64,000 nucleotides of DNA. Source: Ferriphaselus amnicola. GTDB taxonomy: Bacteria > Pseudomonadota > Gammaproteobacteria > Burkholderiales > Gallionellaceae. Position 1 is the stretch's first letter. The number at the start of each line of letters is the position of its first letter. The DNA lies in the NCBI RefSeq assembly GCF_000974685.2, contig NZ_AP018738.1, positions 1,364,001 through 1,428,000 on the forward strand. The letters run 5' to 3'. Shown here one piece after another: positions 1 through 9,100 of the stretch. The notes under the pieces were generated by a model that made no database searches, was not told the origin of the DNA, and saw only the letters and a list, made by a program, of their open reading frames with translations. Made by a program: the position numbers and the translations under genes.

Positions 1-447
1 TTGATTGGAAATGAATAAATCGTTAATTCGCATACTCTGGATGGCGACGTCCACCCTCTGCGAGCTTAGTGTAGCTGCAGTTATCCCAGCCCCCTCACCC
101 ACAGCCACACGACGCACGGGTGAGGTAGGATTACCCGCTTTCGCGTAGAACGAGTATCCCAGCGGCAGCGTAGTGGGTGAGGTCGTCAGGTCTTGCCAAC
201 CCTCATCTCTGTCGGGTGCTCCGTTGCCATTGATGTCGGCCAGCAGGCTATCTACCGAAGCGAACTGTCCAGTGATGCGCCCAATTCCTGCTTCCGCCAG
301 AGTTTGGGCAAGATTAGCGTCCCGCATACTGCCACCGACACGCTTGACTAGCATCGAGCGCTCGAAATAAGCGATTGTCATGCCAGCAACCAGCGCCATA
401 GTCATCATGGCCATCACCAGCGAAAATCCTTGTTGCCGCCACCTCAC
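1..447 (-). CDS. PilX-like type IV pilus minor pilin (3' end outside window)
   Basis: The frame is open from a GTG at 447 down to base 1, so only the first 149 codons are seen. The N terminus has a prepilin-like signal (RQQGFSLVMAMMTMALVAG) followed by FERSMLVKRVGGSMRDANLAQTLAEAGI, which resembles PilX-type proteins of the inner-membrane pilus assembly. The GTG overlaps the fimT stop (GTGA), so the two genes are translationally coupled. It is the fourth gene of the minor-pilin operon. Minor pilins of this kind are expected to prime pilus assembly with PilY1; pilY1 and pilE would be expected further on, outside the window. Confidence 0.75.
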   Translation of the reverse strand, partial: MRWRQQGFSLVMAMMTMALVAGMTIAYFERSMLVKRVGGSMRDANLAQTLAEAGIGRITGQFASVDSLLADINGNGAPDRDEGWQDLTTSPTTLPLGYSFYAKAGNPTSPVRRVAVGEGAGITAATLSSQRVDVAIQSMRINDLFISNQ

Positions 448-866
448 TGGATCACCTGTCCCAATGGGCTGACGACGATCGTTCGCGGTGTTACTTTCTT
501 CGATGAGACGCTTGCAATATTTACCGTTCCCGCCGTCGATGCCATCCCATACGAGTTGAATACAAATTTTTCTGTTCCTGATACGGCAACCCCCAATGGC
601 AGAGTTGTCCGAATCGCACCCGCCGCACCATTCTGAATCTGCGACAAAACAGATGTGCTGTCGATCATCACGGTGACATCACTAGACAGCTCCATCGCGT
701 GTGACCTCGCTACGCGTAAAGATTGTGCAATTGTTTGAGTCGTCTGCGAAACCTTGTTATTAGCCATCATGTGAGACATGCCGCTAATCGTCATGACAGA
801 CAGGATCGCGACAATCGCCACCGCAATCATTAGCTCGAGCAAAGTAAAACCCTGATTGGTTTTCAA
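444..866 (-). CDS. fimT: GspH/FimT family pseudopilin
   Basis: The product is a 140-residue minor pilin with a textbook class III signal: a short basic leader MKTNQG, then FTLLELMIAVAIVAI with Glu at position +5 of the mature protein. I place the start at TTG 866, because AAGGA lies 7 bases upstream and the TTG overlaps the pilW stop (TTGA). A longer reading from 896 would give an unusually long leader inside pilW. The rest is the small beta-rich GspH domain. It is co-transcribed with pilV, pilW and the pilX-like gene and would act in the pilus-initiating minor pilin complex. Confidence 0.85.
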   Translation of the reverse strand: MKTNQGFTLLELMIAVAIVAILSVMTISGMSHMMANNKVSQTTQTIAQSLRVARSHAMELSSDVTVMIDSTSVLSQIQNGAAGAIRTTLPLGVAVSGTEKFVFNSYGMASTAGTVNIASVSSKKVTPRTIVVSPLGQVIQ

Positions 867-1570
867 AGTACATTCCTTGGGAAAACGACCCCGCAAACAC
901 GCGCAGTGCGATAGTGCAGCAAGGTATCTTTGTCATCAGGATTGATATAGGAGGGGTCGGGCGAGCGCGCTCGAGTTTCCACACATATCTCGTATCCGCC
1001 GTCTGGGCTCGAGCTTGCCGCCATCTGTCTAGCACCACCAATGGTGAGCGGCCAAACATCAATATTAGCAATGCGTGCCGTCCGATCTGAAACGACCACT
1101 AGACTTTGTACGGGGGCAACGGAAAGTTCAGCAACCGTCGGCGCAACTGCCAGTGTCATGTTCCCCGAATTGCCATCCCACGCAAAACGCACTGCATTAT
1201 TACTAAAAGGCGAAATATTGTTCGGCCAGATTTTGTACCCAACAGGCAACACCCCACTAACAGTCACAGCATCATTTTTTTGGGCAAGCTTACCTGCCGG
1301 GTTGGGGTTGGTAACACCGGCAGGATAAGCAATATCGAACTGGGGACAGGCAGTACAAACCTCAGCTTGCAACAAAAACTCAGAGAGAATCTTGTACACC
1401 ACTTGGGCATCTTCTTCAGCAGAGGCCAGATTGTCCTGTTGAATAATCAGTTTCGCATTCGATGACAGCATGGCGCCCGATACCAGCGCAACGATAATTC
1501 CCAGAGCTAGCCCCACCATAAGCTCCGTAAGGGTAAATCCTCGGCATTGGTTTGGCAGGGGAATGGGCAT
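863..1570 (-). CDS. pilW: Type IV pilus minor pilin PilW
   Basis: The product is about 235 residues long, with the prepilin signal CRGFTLTELMVGLALGIIVALVSG near the N terminus. PilW proteins have this size and a variable periplasmic domain. The start is ATG 1570, which overlaps the pilV stop (TGATG); an upstream in-frame start at 1588 would lie inside pilV. The gene ends in a TTGA overlap with fimT. The tight head-to-tail overlaps show one transcript running from pilV to the pilX-like gene. Confidence 0.8.
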   Translation of the reverse strand: MPIPLPNQCRGFTLTELMVGLALGIIVALVSGAMLSSNAKLIIQQDNLASAEEDAQVVYKILSEFLLQAEVCTACPQFDIAYPAGVTNPNPAGKLAQKNDAVTVSGVLPVGYKIWPNNISPFSNNAVRFAWDGNSGNMTLAVAPTVAELSVAPVQSLVVVSDRTARIANIDVWPLTIGGARQMAASSSPDGGYEICVETRARSPDPSYINPDDKDTLLHYRTARVCGVVFPRNVL

Positions 1571-2004
1571 CAATAACTCACGGTACACAGCGGATTGACC
1601 GCTTGCGCCTGTCCGGATTCCTTGTAGGGCACATTGAGCCCTATCGTCAGGACGGCATGTGCCGGAAGCGCATTGATACCGACAACATTACCCTGAGTAT
1701 CCTCGACACGTTTCAAGGTAATCTGGTAGGTTCTACGCGTTTCGGGTGAATAAATATTCTTGGGAAAAGCGGCAAGCGAAGCAGCCACCGCATCACGGCT
1801 TTGATTGGAAATTGCAATCAGAGGCTGCATCGCCTGCATTCCTGCCGTCGTCGCTGCATGTCGCGACGACGCATCCTTCTGCATGGCCATGCCCATCACT
1901 TGGCTACCGACAAAACAAAACGCAGCGATCCCCAAAATCAGCGAAGCAACCATTGCCTCGACAATTGAGAATCCTGCTTGCCTTGATTGCGTACGAAGAA
2001 TCAT
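1570..2004 (-). CDS. pilV: Type IV pilus minor pilin PilV
   Basis: The product is 144 residues long and starts MILRTQSRQAGFSIVEAMVASLILGIAAF, a prepilin leader with Gly at the cleavage site and Glu+5. Its position ahead of pilW and its length fit PilV, the modification/assembly minor pilin. It is the first visible gene of the operon. The 360 bases upstream hold no recognisable gene, so the promoter probably lies there, although I could not pick out a convincing one. Confidence 0.78.
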   Translation of the reverse strand: MILRTQSRQAGFSIVEAMVASLILGIAAFCFVGSQVMGMAMQKDASSRHAATTAGMQAMQPLIAISNQSRDAVAASLAAFPKNIYSPETRRTYQITLKRVEDTQGNVVGINALPAHAVLTIGLNVPYKESGQAQAVNPLCTVSY

Positions 2005-2365
2005 CTCAGCAGACAGGAGCGCACCTCTGCAGCTTCCAATTTATGTACATCGCAAACCTCCTGCATCTTTAATAGTAACTTTCAAGGCACTCACAGCGTC
2101 TGCGGGTAATACACGCAAACTCGGGAACTTCACACACACCTGTCTCATCGGCAACCGCGCCTTAAGCTTTAGTGCTGATAAGCAGAATCTTGGCTTGCTC
2201 CCCTCTTAACTCTTCTCCTCGCAAGCCTATAGTATGGCCGGCCTCGCCGTAATACATGATGCGCAAGTAGGCACACCGCGTCGGGTGCAGCCCAACTGGG
2301 GCTTGCCACCGCTAGAAATAGCTTGCAGATGCTCAACTGTCTCATCGTTGCGTGCAATTTACAAA
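2005..2365. other. Gene-free stretch upstream of pilV
   Basis: I see no gene here. Short frames on both strands lack starts or family features. The pilV promoter and the boundary between old chromosome and the accessory region should lie in it, since the integrase relic starts at 2366. Confidence 0.5.
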
Positions 2366-2578
2366 ATCTCCGGCACACATAGGCAAGCTGGCTGGCGCAA
2401 CAGGGAACACCGTTAAATGTGCTGCAAGAATTAGGTAGTTGGGAGAGCGAATCAATGGTCAGACGTTATGCCCATTTGTCTCAACCAGTGCTAATTGAGC
2501 ATTCAGAATTAGCAGCTACGATGCTCAATGGCACAACTGGAAGAAAAAAAGGTCAGCGATAATTCGCTAACCTTTTGA
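2366..2578 (+). pseudogene. Relic of a tyrosine integrase 3' end
   Basis: These bases are nearly identical to the last part of the intact integrase gene at 13156-14202 (from about 13990 to its stop). The copy is dead: the Trp codon of HTWAS has become TAG, and an 11-base unit is missing from the doubled TGGCACA repeat, which shifts the frame. It directly abuts an attachment-site copy, exactly as the intact integrase does, so it marks an older related element whose remainder has been lost. Confidence 0.9.
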
Positions 2579-2580
2579 TT

Positions 2581-2629
2581 TGTTTGGTGGGTCGTGCGGG
2601 GATCGAACCTGCGACAAACGGATTAAGAG
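2581..2629. repeat. Attachment site copy 1 (3' part of tRNA-Lys)
   Basis: The 49 bases are identical to 21726-21774, the 3' half (anticodon loop to CCA) of the complete tRNA-Lys(CTT) gene, and to 14205-14253. It forms the left boundary of element 1 and at the same time the right end of the relic element to its left. Confidence 0.9.
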
Positions 2630-2736
2630 AAGCCCACCATAAAACTATTTATTATTACAATCATTAACTTGTAACGCTTGCCGCTGTGCCATTCCAGTCT
2701 AAATCAGTCCCAATCAGGGGTAATTTGCTTGTGTCA

Positions 2737-2754
2737 TGGCACAAATTTGGCACA
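2737..2754. promoter_or_regulatory. Candidate integrase arm-type sites, left end of element 1
   Basis: TGGCACA occurs twice with an 11-base period (2737 and 2748), about 110 bases inside the left attachment site. The same doubled motif with the same period lies near the right end at 14142-14159. Paired direct repeats at both ends are what arm-binding sites of a tyrosine integrase look like. The function is inferred. Confidence 0.55.
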
Positions 2755-2896
2755 GTCTGACGGAGTCAGTCTGTGTCCTCGACTTCGCACAATAGCGGCG
2801 CTTTTGTGCCCATTGGATATTTCTCAGTCTGGGAACGCCAGTCTGTGGCAACCCCTTCGCAGGTGCGTAGCATCTGTGGCAGCACCTTGCTTACTG

Positions 2897-2912
2897 TTAA
2901 CATATTTGTTAA
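2897..2912. promoter_or_regulatory. Candidate operator of the toxin-antitoxin operon
   Basis: The inverted repeat TTAACA-TATT-TGTTAA lies just upstream of the toxin start at 2922 and overlaps a weak promoter (TTGCTT at 2887, 17 bases, TAATCT at 2910). Autorepression by the XRE antitoxin at such a palindrome is the usual arrangement; here it is inferred. Confidence 0.45.
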
Positions 2913-2921
2913 TCTAATCGC

Positions 2922-3245
2922 ATGGACTACACCATCACCTATTACAGTGCAGCGCTCCAAACGGAGATTATGTCTCTGCCCGAGACGTTACAGGCACGCT
3001 ACATCGGATTGACTGCGAGGATGATGGTATATGGGGCGAATCTCGGCGAACCGCATACCAAAGCCTTTGGGGATGGCTTGTTCGAGTTGCGCCTCAAAGG
3101 AGCGGAAGGCATCGCCCGTGTGTTTTATTGCACGCTGGTCGGTCGCCAGATCGTCATGCTGCATTGCTTCGTCAAGAAGACGCAGAAAACACCGCTTAAG
3201 GAACGCCTGACTGCCCAAAAACGAATGATGGAGGTAAAGCTATGA
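2922..3245 (+). CDS. HigB/RelE-type toxin (phage Gp49-like family)
   Basis: The product is a 107-residue protein with the compact RelE-like fold signature: LPETLQARYIGLTARM, then LFELRLKGAEGIARVFYCTLVGRQIVMLHCFVKKTQKTP. The ELR...G..RV.Y and HCFVKKTQKTP segments are typical of Gp49-like HigB toxins, which cleave mRNA on the ribosome. It lies 4 bases overlapping (ATGA) with the antitoxin gene and is first in the operon, as usual for higBA. A weak promoter with a palindromic operator lies immediately upstream. Confidence 0.88.
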   Translation: MDYTITYYSAALQTEIMSLPETLQARYIGLTARMMVYGANLGEPHTKAFGDGLFELRLKGAEGIARVFYCTLVGRQIVMLHCFVKKTQKTPLKERLTAQKRMMEVKL

Positions 3246-3535
3246 AAACCATGACCCACGAACAAATGGTCGCCAAGATGATGGGAAATCCCGCTGTGCG
3301 CGCCGAACATGAGCGACTGAACCGCGAAGACTTCGCCGTCTTAGACGAGATCCTTGCCGCTCGGCGCGAGGCGGGTTTAACACAAGCACAGATCGCTGAA
3401 CGCATGGGAACCAAAGCCCCCGCCATCGCCCGCCTCGAAAGTGCGCTGGCTAGCGGCAAGCACTCGCCCAGTCTCAGCACCTTGCGCAAATACGCGGCTG
3501 CATTGGGTAAGCGCGTAGAGGTGCATCTGGTTTAG
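3242..3535 (+). CDS. HigA-type XRE antitoxin
   Basis: The product is a 97-residue protein. Residues about 40-90 form an XRE helix-turn-helix (EAGLTQAQIAERMGTKAPAIARLESALASGKHSPSL in part), followed by LRKYAAALGKRVEVHLV, the usual dimer tail of such antitoxins. It overlaps the toxin stop by ATGA. It should neutralise the toxin and repress the operon. The pair probably stabilises element 1 in the chromosome. Confidence 0.88.
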   Translation: MKTMTHEQMVAKMMGNPAVRAEHERLNREDFAVLDEILAARREAGLTQAQIAERMGTKAPAIARLESALASGKHSPSLSTLRKYAAALGKRVEVHLV

Positions 3536-3575
3536 CACCCCATAAATCTGGCGGCACTAATGCACTGCACGAAAC

Positions 3576-3983
3576 TTAGCGTAGCCCGTCGATAACCTTC
3601 ACCAGTGCCGCATAGTTGGCTTGATCATAAGCACCATCCATCACGCAAGAGTGGCGGGTTTGAATTTCAAAGCGGGCATGGAAATTGGAATAGCCCGTTC
3701 TCATCGCTCCTTCGACTGCGCGCAACACAAAAACGGGCGGCATGCCCATATCGAACTGGTCTGCGGTGATGTCTATAATCAGCCCGTCGCATACCAGCCA
3801 AGCGTGGCTATTGATCTCGTCGCTCCTGCCAGCAACATACTCGACACCCTTGAACCCTTTGCGGCCCAGCCATTCACCTTGCAGAACAGACGCATTGCCG
3901 CAGGCGCCACGGGGGAAAGATTGCTGGCCTTCCAGCTTGTGGGCGATTTGCGACGGATGAGCGTAGATTCCTGTTTCGCGCAT
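3576..3983 (-). CDS. Small protein with a candidate Cys-His-Asp triad, function unknown
   Basis: A 135-residue protein that I cannot name. It has a Cys in PRGACGNAS (C28), a His in NSHAWLV (H60) and an Asp in DGLIIDITADQF (D71 or D75). This order and spacing is that of transglutaminase/papain-like folds, so a small cysteine peptidase or amidase is possible, but this is inference. There is no signal peptide. It converges with the antitoxin gene. A broken second copy of its N-terminal region lies at 4617-4675. Confidence 0.6.
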   Translation of the reverse strand: MRETGIYAHPSQIAHKLEGQQSFPRGACGNASVLQGEWLGRKGFKGVEYVAGRSDEINSHAWLVCDGLIIDITADQFDMGMPPVFVLRAVEGAMRTGYSNFHARFEIQTRHSCVMDGAYDQANYAALVKVIDGLR

Positions 3984-4032
3984 TCGCCCATCTACTAAAT
4001 TTAGTCGCTGCCCCCCAATTGCCGGAAAACAA

Positions 4033-4050
4033 GTATTTTACTTAAAATAC
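4033..4050. promoter_or_regulatory. Palindrome between divergent genes
   Basis: GTATTTTA-CT-TAAAATAC is a perfect 8-base inverted repeat between the divergent genes at 3983 and 4132, in an AT-rich spacer. It is a plausible operator; no partner protein can be assigned. Confidence 0.4.
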
Positions 4051-4131
4051 AAATAGTTGTATATTTGCGCCCCCATCAAACCTCTGTTATAAGCATGCCT
4101 ACCCTATCTCGGGTTTCTTCAGGGAACTTAT

Positions 4132-4350
4132 ATGTCAGCATATCTAAAATGCGTGATTGCAAATGCAGCAGCAGTTCAAAAAACTCGTCAACGAAGGGCT
4201 TTCTTCAAAGAGATTAGCGCGCCATTCAGGGTTGCGCTGCCTTGGGTGCTGATTTCCATTTTCGTCCTTGAAGTTTTCTCCCGGTATTTGGAGATCACAC
4301 GCATGGATGTGGCGAATCTGGCTACAGCAATACTCCACAATTTCAAGTAA
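4132..4350 (+). CDS. Small single-pass membrane protein, unknown
   Basis: A 72-residue protein with a basic N-terminal half (QKTRQRRAFFKE) and one hydrophobic segment, VALPWVLISIFVLEVFSRYL, at about residues 34-53. I recognise no family. It is followed after 24 bases by another small gene in the same direction. Confidence 0.45.
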   Translation: MSAYLKCVIANAAAVQKTRQRRAFFKEISAPFRVALPWVLISIFVLEVFSRYLEITRMDVANLATAILHNFK

Positions 4351-4374
4351 CAGACAATTACAGGATCAAATATC

Positions 4375-4581
4375 ATGGCTAAAACCCCAGCAAATCATGG
4401 CAAACAATGGACGCCGCAAGATATCGCAGGTTTAAAGAAAGAGGTGAGAGCAAACACCCCAACAAGGTTAATTGCCCTGCACCTTGACCGCACAGTAGAC
4501 GCCGTATATGCCAAAGCAAGCAATCTCAACATTTCCTTGGCACCGACAAACCAGTCACCCGACAAGCGGCGGGGGCATTAA
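4375..4581 (+). CDS. Small SANT/Myb-like conserved hypothetical protein
   Basis: A 68-residue protein. KQWTPQDIAGLKKEV...NTPTRLIALHLDRTVDAVYAKA has the pattern of a single SANT/Myb-like helical unit (Trp, then three helices), and the tail ...SLAPTNQSP is typical of a small widely distributed family of unassigned function. DNA binding is possible but not shown. It ends just before the gene fragment at 4617. Confidence 0.6.
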   Translation: MAKTPANHGKQWTPQDIAGLKKEVRANTPTRLIALHLDRTVDAVYAKASNLNISLAPTNQSPDKRRGH

Positions 4582-4616
4582 CTCCAAAGTTGATGGGTTG
4601 GTGGCCTGTATCCTGG

Positions 4617-4675
4617 CATTGCCGCAGGCACCACGGGGAAAGGAGTGCAGGCCTCCCAGCATGGGGGCGATTTGG
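4617..4675 (-). pseudogene. Duplicated fragment of the Cys-His-Asp gene
   Basis: These bases closely resemble 3893-3950 and on the minus strand encode LHSFPRGACGNARIQ, matching QQSFPRGACGNASVLQ of the intact gene. The His and Asp parts are absent, so only the segment with the Cys remains. It shows that a second copy once existed or was partly duplicated in element 1. Confidence 0.7.
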
Positions 4676-4766
4676 CCAAGACACGTCGGATGAGGGTGGC
4701 ATCTTGCCGGATTAGTGCTTCGTCGCTGAGGTTCAATCCGAGGCCCACCCTTTTTGCCTACGCAAA

Positions 4767-6032
4767 TTAACGACTGGCGTTTTCCCGCCGCCTGAGTTCT
4801 GATAACTCCCAAGGATCGAAGCTGTTTTTTTCTTTCAGTTTTGGAATGACCAAGTCCGGTTCAAATCCGACTAGTTTTTTCTCTACAGGTTTGCACAATT
4901 TCAGCATATCCCCAAATGGGTAAGGAAATACATCGCTTTCTTCGCTCGGAAATAGCACTACACATTTTCCAGTCGGATTTCTTGTGCTCCGAAAAACCAC
5001 GCCGTCTACATGAAGCACCGTCCTGAAATATTCGGACACCACCTGTGCAGGAATATAAGCAAGTTGTGCAACATCACCCGCCGGAAGAGGCCGACAAACT
5101 GTTGCAATGAATTCCTGCAAAAATCTATGCCCCGCACGATTTTGAATATTTTCCCTATCAAAAAAGCTTGGACACTCTCCAAGCGATGACAAATCGATAA
5201 TTTCCAAATCCTTTCTGGTCTGCCACGCGCTGATGTAAGCAACATGTATTACGCTAGGTGCATCACTGCACACTTCAGCACATGCAGTAAGCTGATCGAA
5301 TGCCGCATAGAAATAGGGAATCCCAGGAGGATTCATACGTCCAGCAGCCGCCTTCTCGGCGGAAGGTGCGCCCAAATCTTTCACATCGTCGAAGACCTCA
5401 CCATTTTTTGCAACCCGAACCCGATAGACCATTTTTCCTTTCTCTACATTTTTTCTCAGACCCCTTTCTTTAAGTTCTTCACCCAATATCTTCAATATTT
5501 CCAGAGCAGAATGTCGCGGCAATAGGAGCTTATCTTTGGCCTCCATGCTTGCAAGAAAAAGGAATCGCCGTCGATACGAAATCACAGCCGCAAACTCTAT
5601 CCAACTCCCGATCAGGGCTTCGCCGTGAGGGTCTGCCACTTTTGTATTCCATGCAACTTCATCGTTCCCAAATCCAGCCAAATCTCGCAACATATCAGCC
5701 AAATCACCGATTAGCCTATAGTCAGAAGCAAATCCCCCTGAATCCCCCTGATAATCGAATACCTCTGCCAACATGCTGTTCGTGTCCGTATACAGACAAA
5801 CAATATCGTACTTGACACCATCAATCTCGAGGAGACTAGGCACACTAGCCTCATACACGTCTTTAATATACCCAAACATGTAGTTGGCCACTTCATTCGC
5901 GGAACGAACCGGTTGATTTTTCAATCCGCAATAGCTGCAACTGCCCCGCTCCTCAGATGCATTTACCCAATCACTTAGCACTTTGTCACCACGCAAGCAC
6001 TCTGGACAAACGAATTTGATCTTCTCACTCAT
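4767..6032 (-). CDS. RES-domain protein with HEPN/RES N-terminal domain
   Basis: A 421-residue protein. It begins with a zinc ribbon (C9, C12, C32, C35) and a helical region like the HEPN/RES N-terminal domains (to about residue 195), followed by a RES domain at about 200-380 (YRVR at 203, AGRMNPPGIPYFYAAFD at 230, then QLAYIPAQVVSEYFR and DGVVFRST). Known RES toxins degrade NAD+ or ADP-ribosylate targets; a substrate cannot be read from the sequence. The start at 6032 has AAGGGG about 7 bases upstream. It is 94 bases downstream of the composite helicase gene on the same strand, so the two are probably one operon, with the RES protein as a candidate effector. No cognate Xre antitoxin (the usual partner of RES toxins) is adjacent on this strand. 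Confidence 0.8.
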   Translation of the reverse strand: MSEKIKFVCPECLRGDKVLSDWVNASEERGSCSYCGLKNQPVRSANEVANYMFGYIKDVYEASVPSLLEIDGVKYDIVCLYTDTNSMLAEVFDYQGDSGGFASDYRLIGDLADMLRDLAGFGNDEVAWNTKVADPHGEALIGSWIEFAAVISYRRRFLFLASMEAKDKLLLPRHSALEILKILGEELKERGLRKNVEKGKMVYRVRVAKNGEVFDDVKDLGAPSAEKAAAGRMNPPGIPYFYAAFDQLTACAEVCSDAPSVIHVAYISAWQTRKDLEIIDLSSLGECPSFFDRENIQNRAGHRFLQEFIATVCRPLPAGDVAQLAYIPAQVVSEYFRTVLHVDGVVFRSTRNPTGKCVVLFPSEESDVFPYPFGDMLKLCKPVEKKLVGFEPDLVIPKLKEKNSFDPWELSELRRRENASR

Positions 6033-6126
6033 TAGTACCCCTTATTACATCGGCCATTCCATCTACAAGATCACGCAAAGTCATTTGCAACCAAACAAAG
6101 GGGCTAAGCTCAGGTATGGGAACACA

Positions 6127-9100
6127 TCAGAAACGTATTTCTACCTCCAATTCAGCCTGTCGTCCTCGTTTGATTGCCCAAACGTAATGCCATTGATCCA
6201 TCTGTTCCTGCTTAACTACTGCGAATCCAAATCGCTCTAGTCCCACAACAAATTTTTGTCTATCGGCATTTTCAGTCGGGTGATAAATCAACAACTGCCC
6301 ACTCGGCTTGAGAGTCCGATATGCCTCAACGAGATAATCTTTTACGTTGGCGCCAACTAACGACAGACAATAAACTGCCACATCAAGAATAGAATCGTCC
6401 AGTGGCGTATGCGCCATATCGCACGCCACCACACTTGGGCTGATTGCAACATGGTCGAACGAGTGAACGGTGTACTCATCGCGCAAGGCGATTGCCAACT
6501 GCGCTTGCCCACAACCGAAATCACCAACAACCGAACCGAGAGAGAGGTTTTCTATGATGTGCTTGATGCACTCATTACGAGGAATATGCTGCCATTCGCG
6601 CTCTTGCTCCTGAAGTTTGGTCTGGAAATAACACCATTCTTCTGGATTTTCCTGAAGACGCTCGTGCGTTTTGTGCGAAAGCTCCTCACTCCAGTGAGAG
6701 CGTAATTTCGGAAGCTCGCCATATTCTGCCAATCGCCTTTGATTCTGAACTTTATCTGTTTCATCCAGTGGGACGCGAATAGACTTTCGGTCAAACTCAG
6801 CTATTCCTTCCTCAGTCAGACGCTTCAACCACCCCATCCAATATCCCGCCGCCTTTTCCGGTGTTAGCTGGCTGGTTGTATCAGGTATCTCGCCATCCAC
6901 TGCCGCTTTGGCTATATCGCGCTTATTCTCAATGCGTCGGAGTTTTGCATCACACCAACTCCATTCCCCGCCTTCACTGAGTACCGCATATGTTTTGGGA
7001 ATATGAATATCGAGAGAGTTGAATTTGAAACCCTCGCGATCAAAACGCCCTACTGCCTGTTCATAGTCCGTGTTTGTCCAAGGCAGAGTTGCAAAAATCA
7101 CGTTGTTGCAAATGAACTGCAATCCATCAATTCCCGTTCCTGCCGTCTTGATTGAAGCAAGCAACACATCCACCTCGCCATGCTTGAATTGATCGAGCAT
7201 ATCCGCAAAGCCAATTTCTGTCGCAAGCTTTTCGTCTCCCGTATAAACGCCCACAGAGAAGCCAGCCTGTTTGGTCGCTTCAACCAGAAACGGAATAATG
7301 TCTTTAACGTAATCGGTAAACACCACCGTCTTCGGACGCAAATATTGGCTAATCACGGGCCATCTTGCCCGCACGAGAATCGCCTCTACTTGTTGCGGAT
7401 GCGGCTTCGTCCCCAATGCCAGCAAGGCATCCAGTGACGGCGTACAATCGACTGGATGGATTTTTGGTATCCGATCAGAACGATATTTCGGCATCATTCT
7501 GAAGCCCATCGTGGTGAACTTCTGGTAGAGCTTCATGCAGTTCTGAACATTCGTTTCAGTCTGAATATCTCGATGCTCCAAACTGCTCACCAGTTCAATA
7601 AGAGACTTGCCTTCCTGCAAGTTATTGATGATTGGTGTAGCTGACATCCCCAGCACTCTTGGCTTAGGACGATTGTCTGGCACATCGGTTATCAAGCCGT
7701 TAATCATTCGGCGGCGCTGACTTTCCGACTGTGGATCGCGTTGCTTCACCTGGTGAAGCTCATCAATCACAACAAAGTCAATGGCATTGGCTTCAATGAA
7801 TCGCTTTAGTGCACCTTCGGTTCTATCCTGAAACATTTCATGGTTCAAAACCAAGTAACGCGGATACCCCAAGCTGCCCCATTCCGGCTGCCATGTTTTC
7901 TCACACACATCAGAATCTGGGAACGCATTGCGAATTGCCTGCCCCCAACCTGGAACCGTTGCATTGGGACATGAAATCACTGTGAGTTGCGAACCGATGA
8001 CCCGACTCGCCAAAATCGCGGATAGTGTTTTCCCTGTGCCAGTTCCGCTCAAATTGAGCACTCGCCCATCCCTGATAACCTTGTAGGCGATCAACAACTG
8101 CATCAGCTTCGGCCTGCGAACTTCCCCATCCGCATCTTTGAAAGCATAACCTGCTGGCAGGGGCAACTGCTTGCTGCGCGTGTACTCTTCCAAAAAAGTA
8201 TCGCGTGCTAATTCGCTATACTGGTTACCTTGGTGTTGTTTGGCTTCTTCAATAGCCGCTGCTTCATCCTCAAAACAGCGCCGCCACAACTTGCCTGCCG
8301 CTTTTGCCACCAAAAAATTCAACGCCTCTTCGTCACTCGATGTTTGAACAAGCAACTCGCTGGCTTTTTCCAATGACGCAAGGGTTTCAATAGCTCTTGG
8401 CGCGGGAAGATTTTGCTCTAAGTCCTCGCGGTATTCATCGTCCTGCTTATTTTCAAGCTTTGATTTGTGATCCTTTTTCGGGTAGCTCTCGCCAATGCTG
8501 GCGTAGGCATCTTCTACCGACTCAATCTCTGGATCAAGTAGAGCTTCAACCAAATCCGCCTGTCCACCTGATGCCCACCGTTTCACCTCCTCGCGAGGCA
8601 AATTGCCGGACTGCATCGCAGCAACCAGATTATCAAACTGCCGTTCACGGCTGGCATTTTTACCGCTCTTATTGATACCCTGCTGCTCAAATAACACGTA
8701 GATTTCTGAGGGCGTCAGCGTGTGCAAAGCATCACCAAGTGACTGTACAAATGCACGCACAAACCTCAGTGTCACCCTGTGCTTCACTTTGTCATATTTC
8801 AATCCGTGCTGCCTAGCAACTTCGAGCCATGTCAGGCCTTTTCCATAAAGTCCTGATCGCGTTATGATTGTGATGATGGTGTTCGGGTTCGGCGCATGAG
8901 ATTGACACTCCGCAATAGTCGGCATGATGTCGGGATGCCCCTCTTTGGCAGCCACCTCATGTAGAAATTGTCCAATTCTTTCATCCGTCCAGTAAGTTCG
9001 AGAACCATCCTCAGCGACCTTCTGTCCTTGATAGATAAGCCCAGCAAGCTCGGCCACCTTCGACTGACCGCCAAATCTACCTACTGCACCATTCAGGTCA

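Noticed and set aside
4555-4812. An 85-codon minus-strand frame
   Set aside because: Only about 15 residues match the Cys-His-Asp protein; the rest is unrelated and overlaps the RES gene end. I kept only the fragment as a pseudogene.
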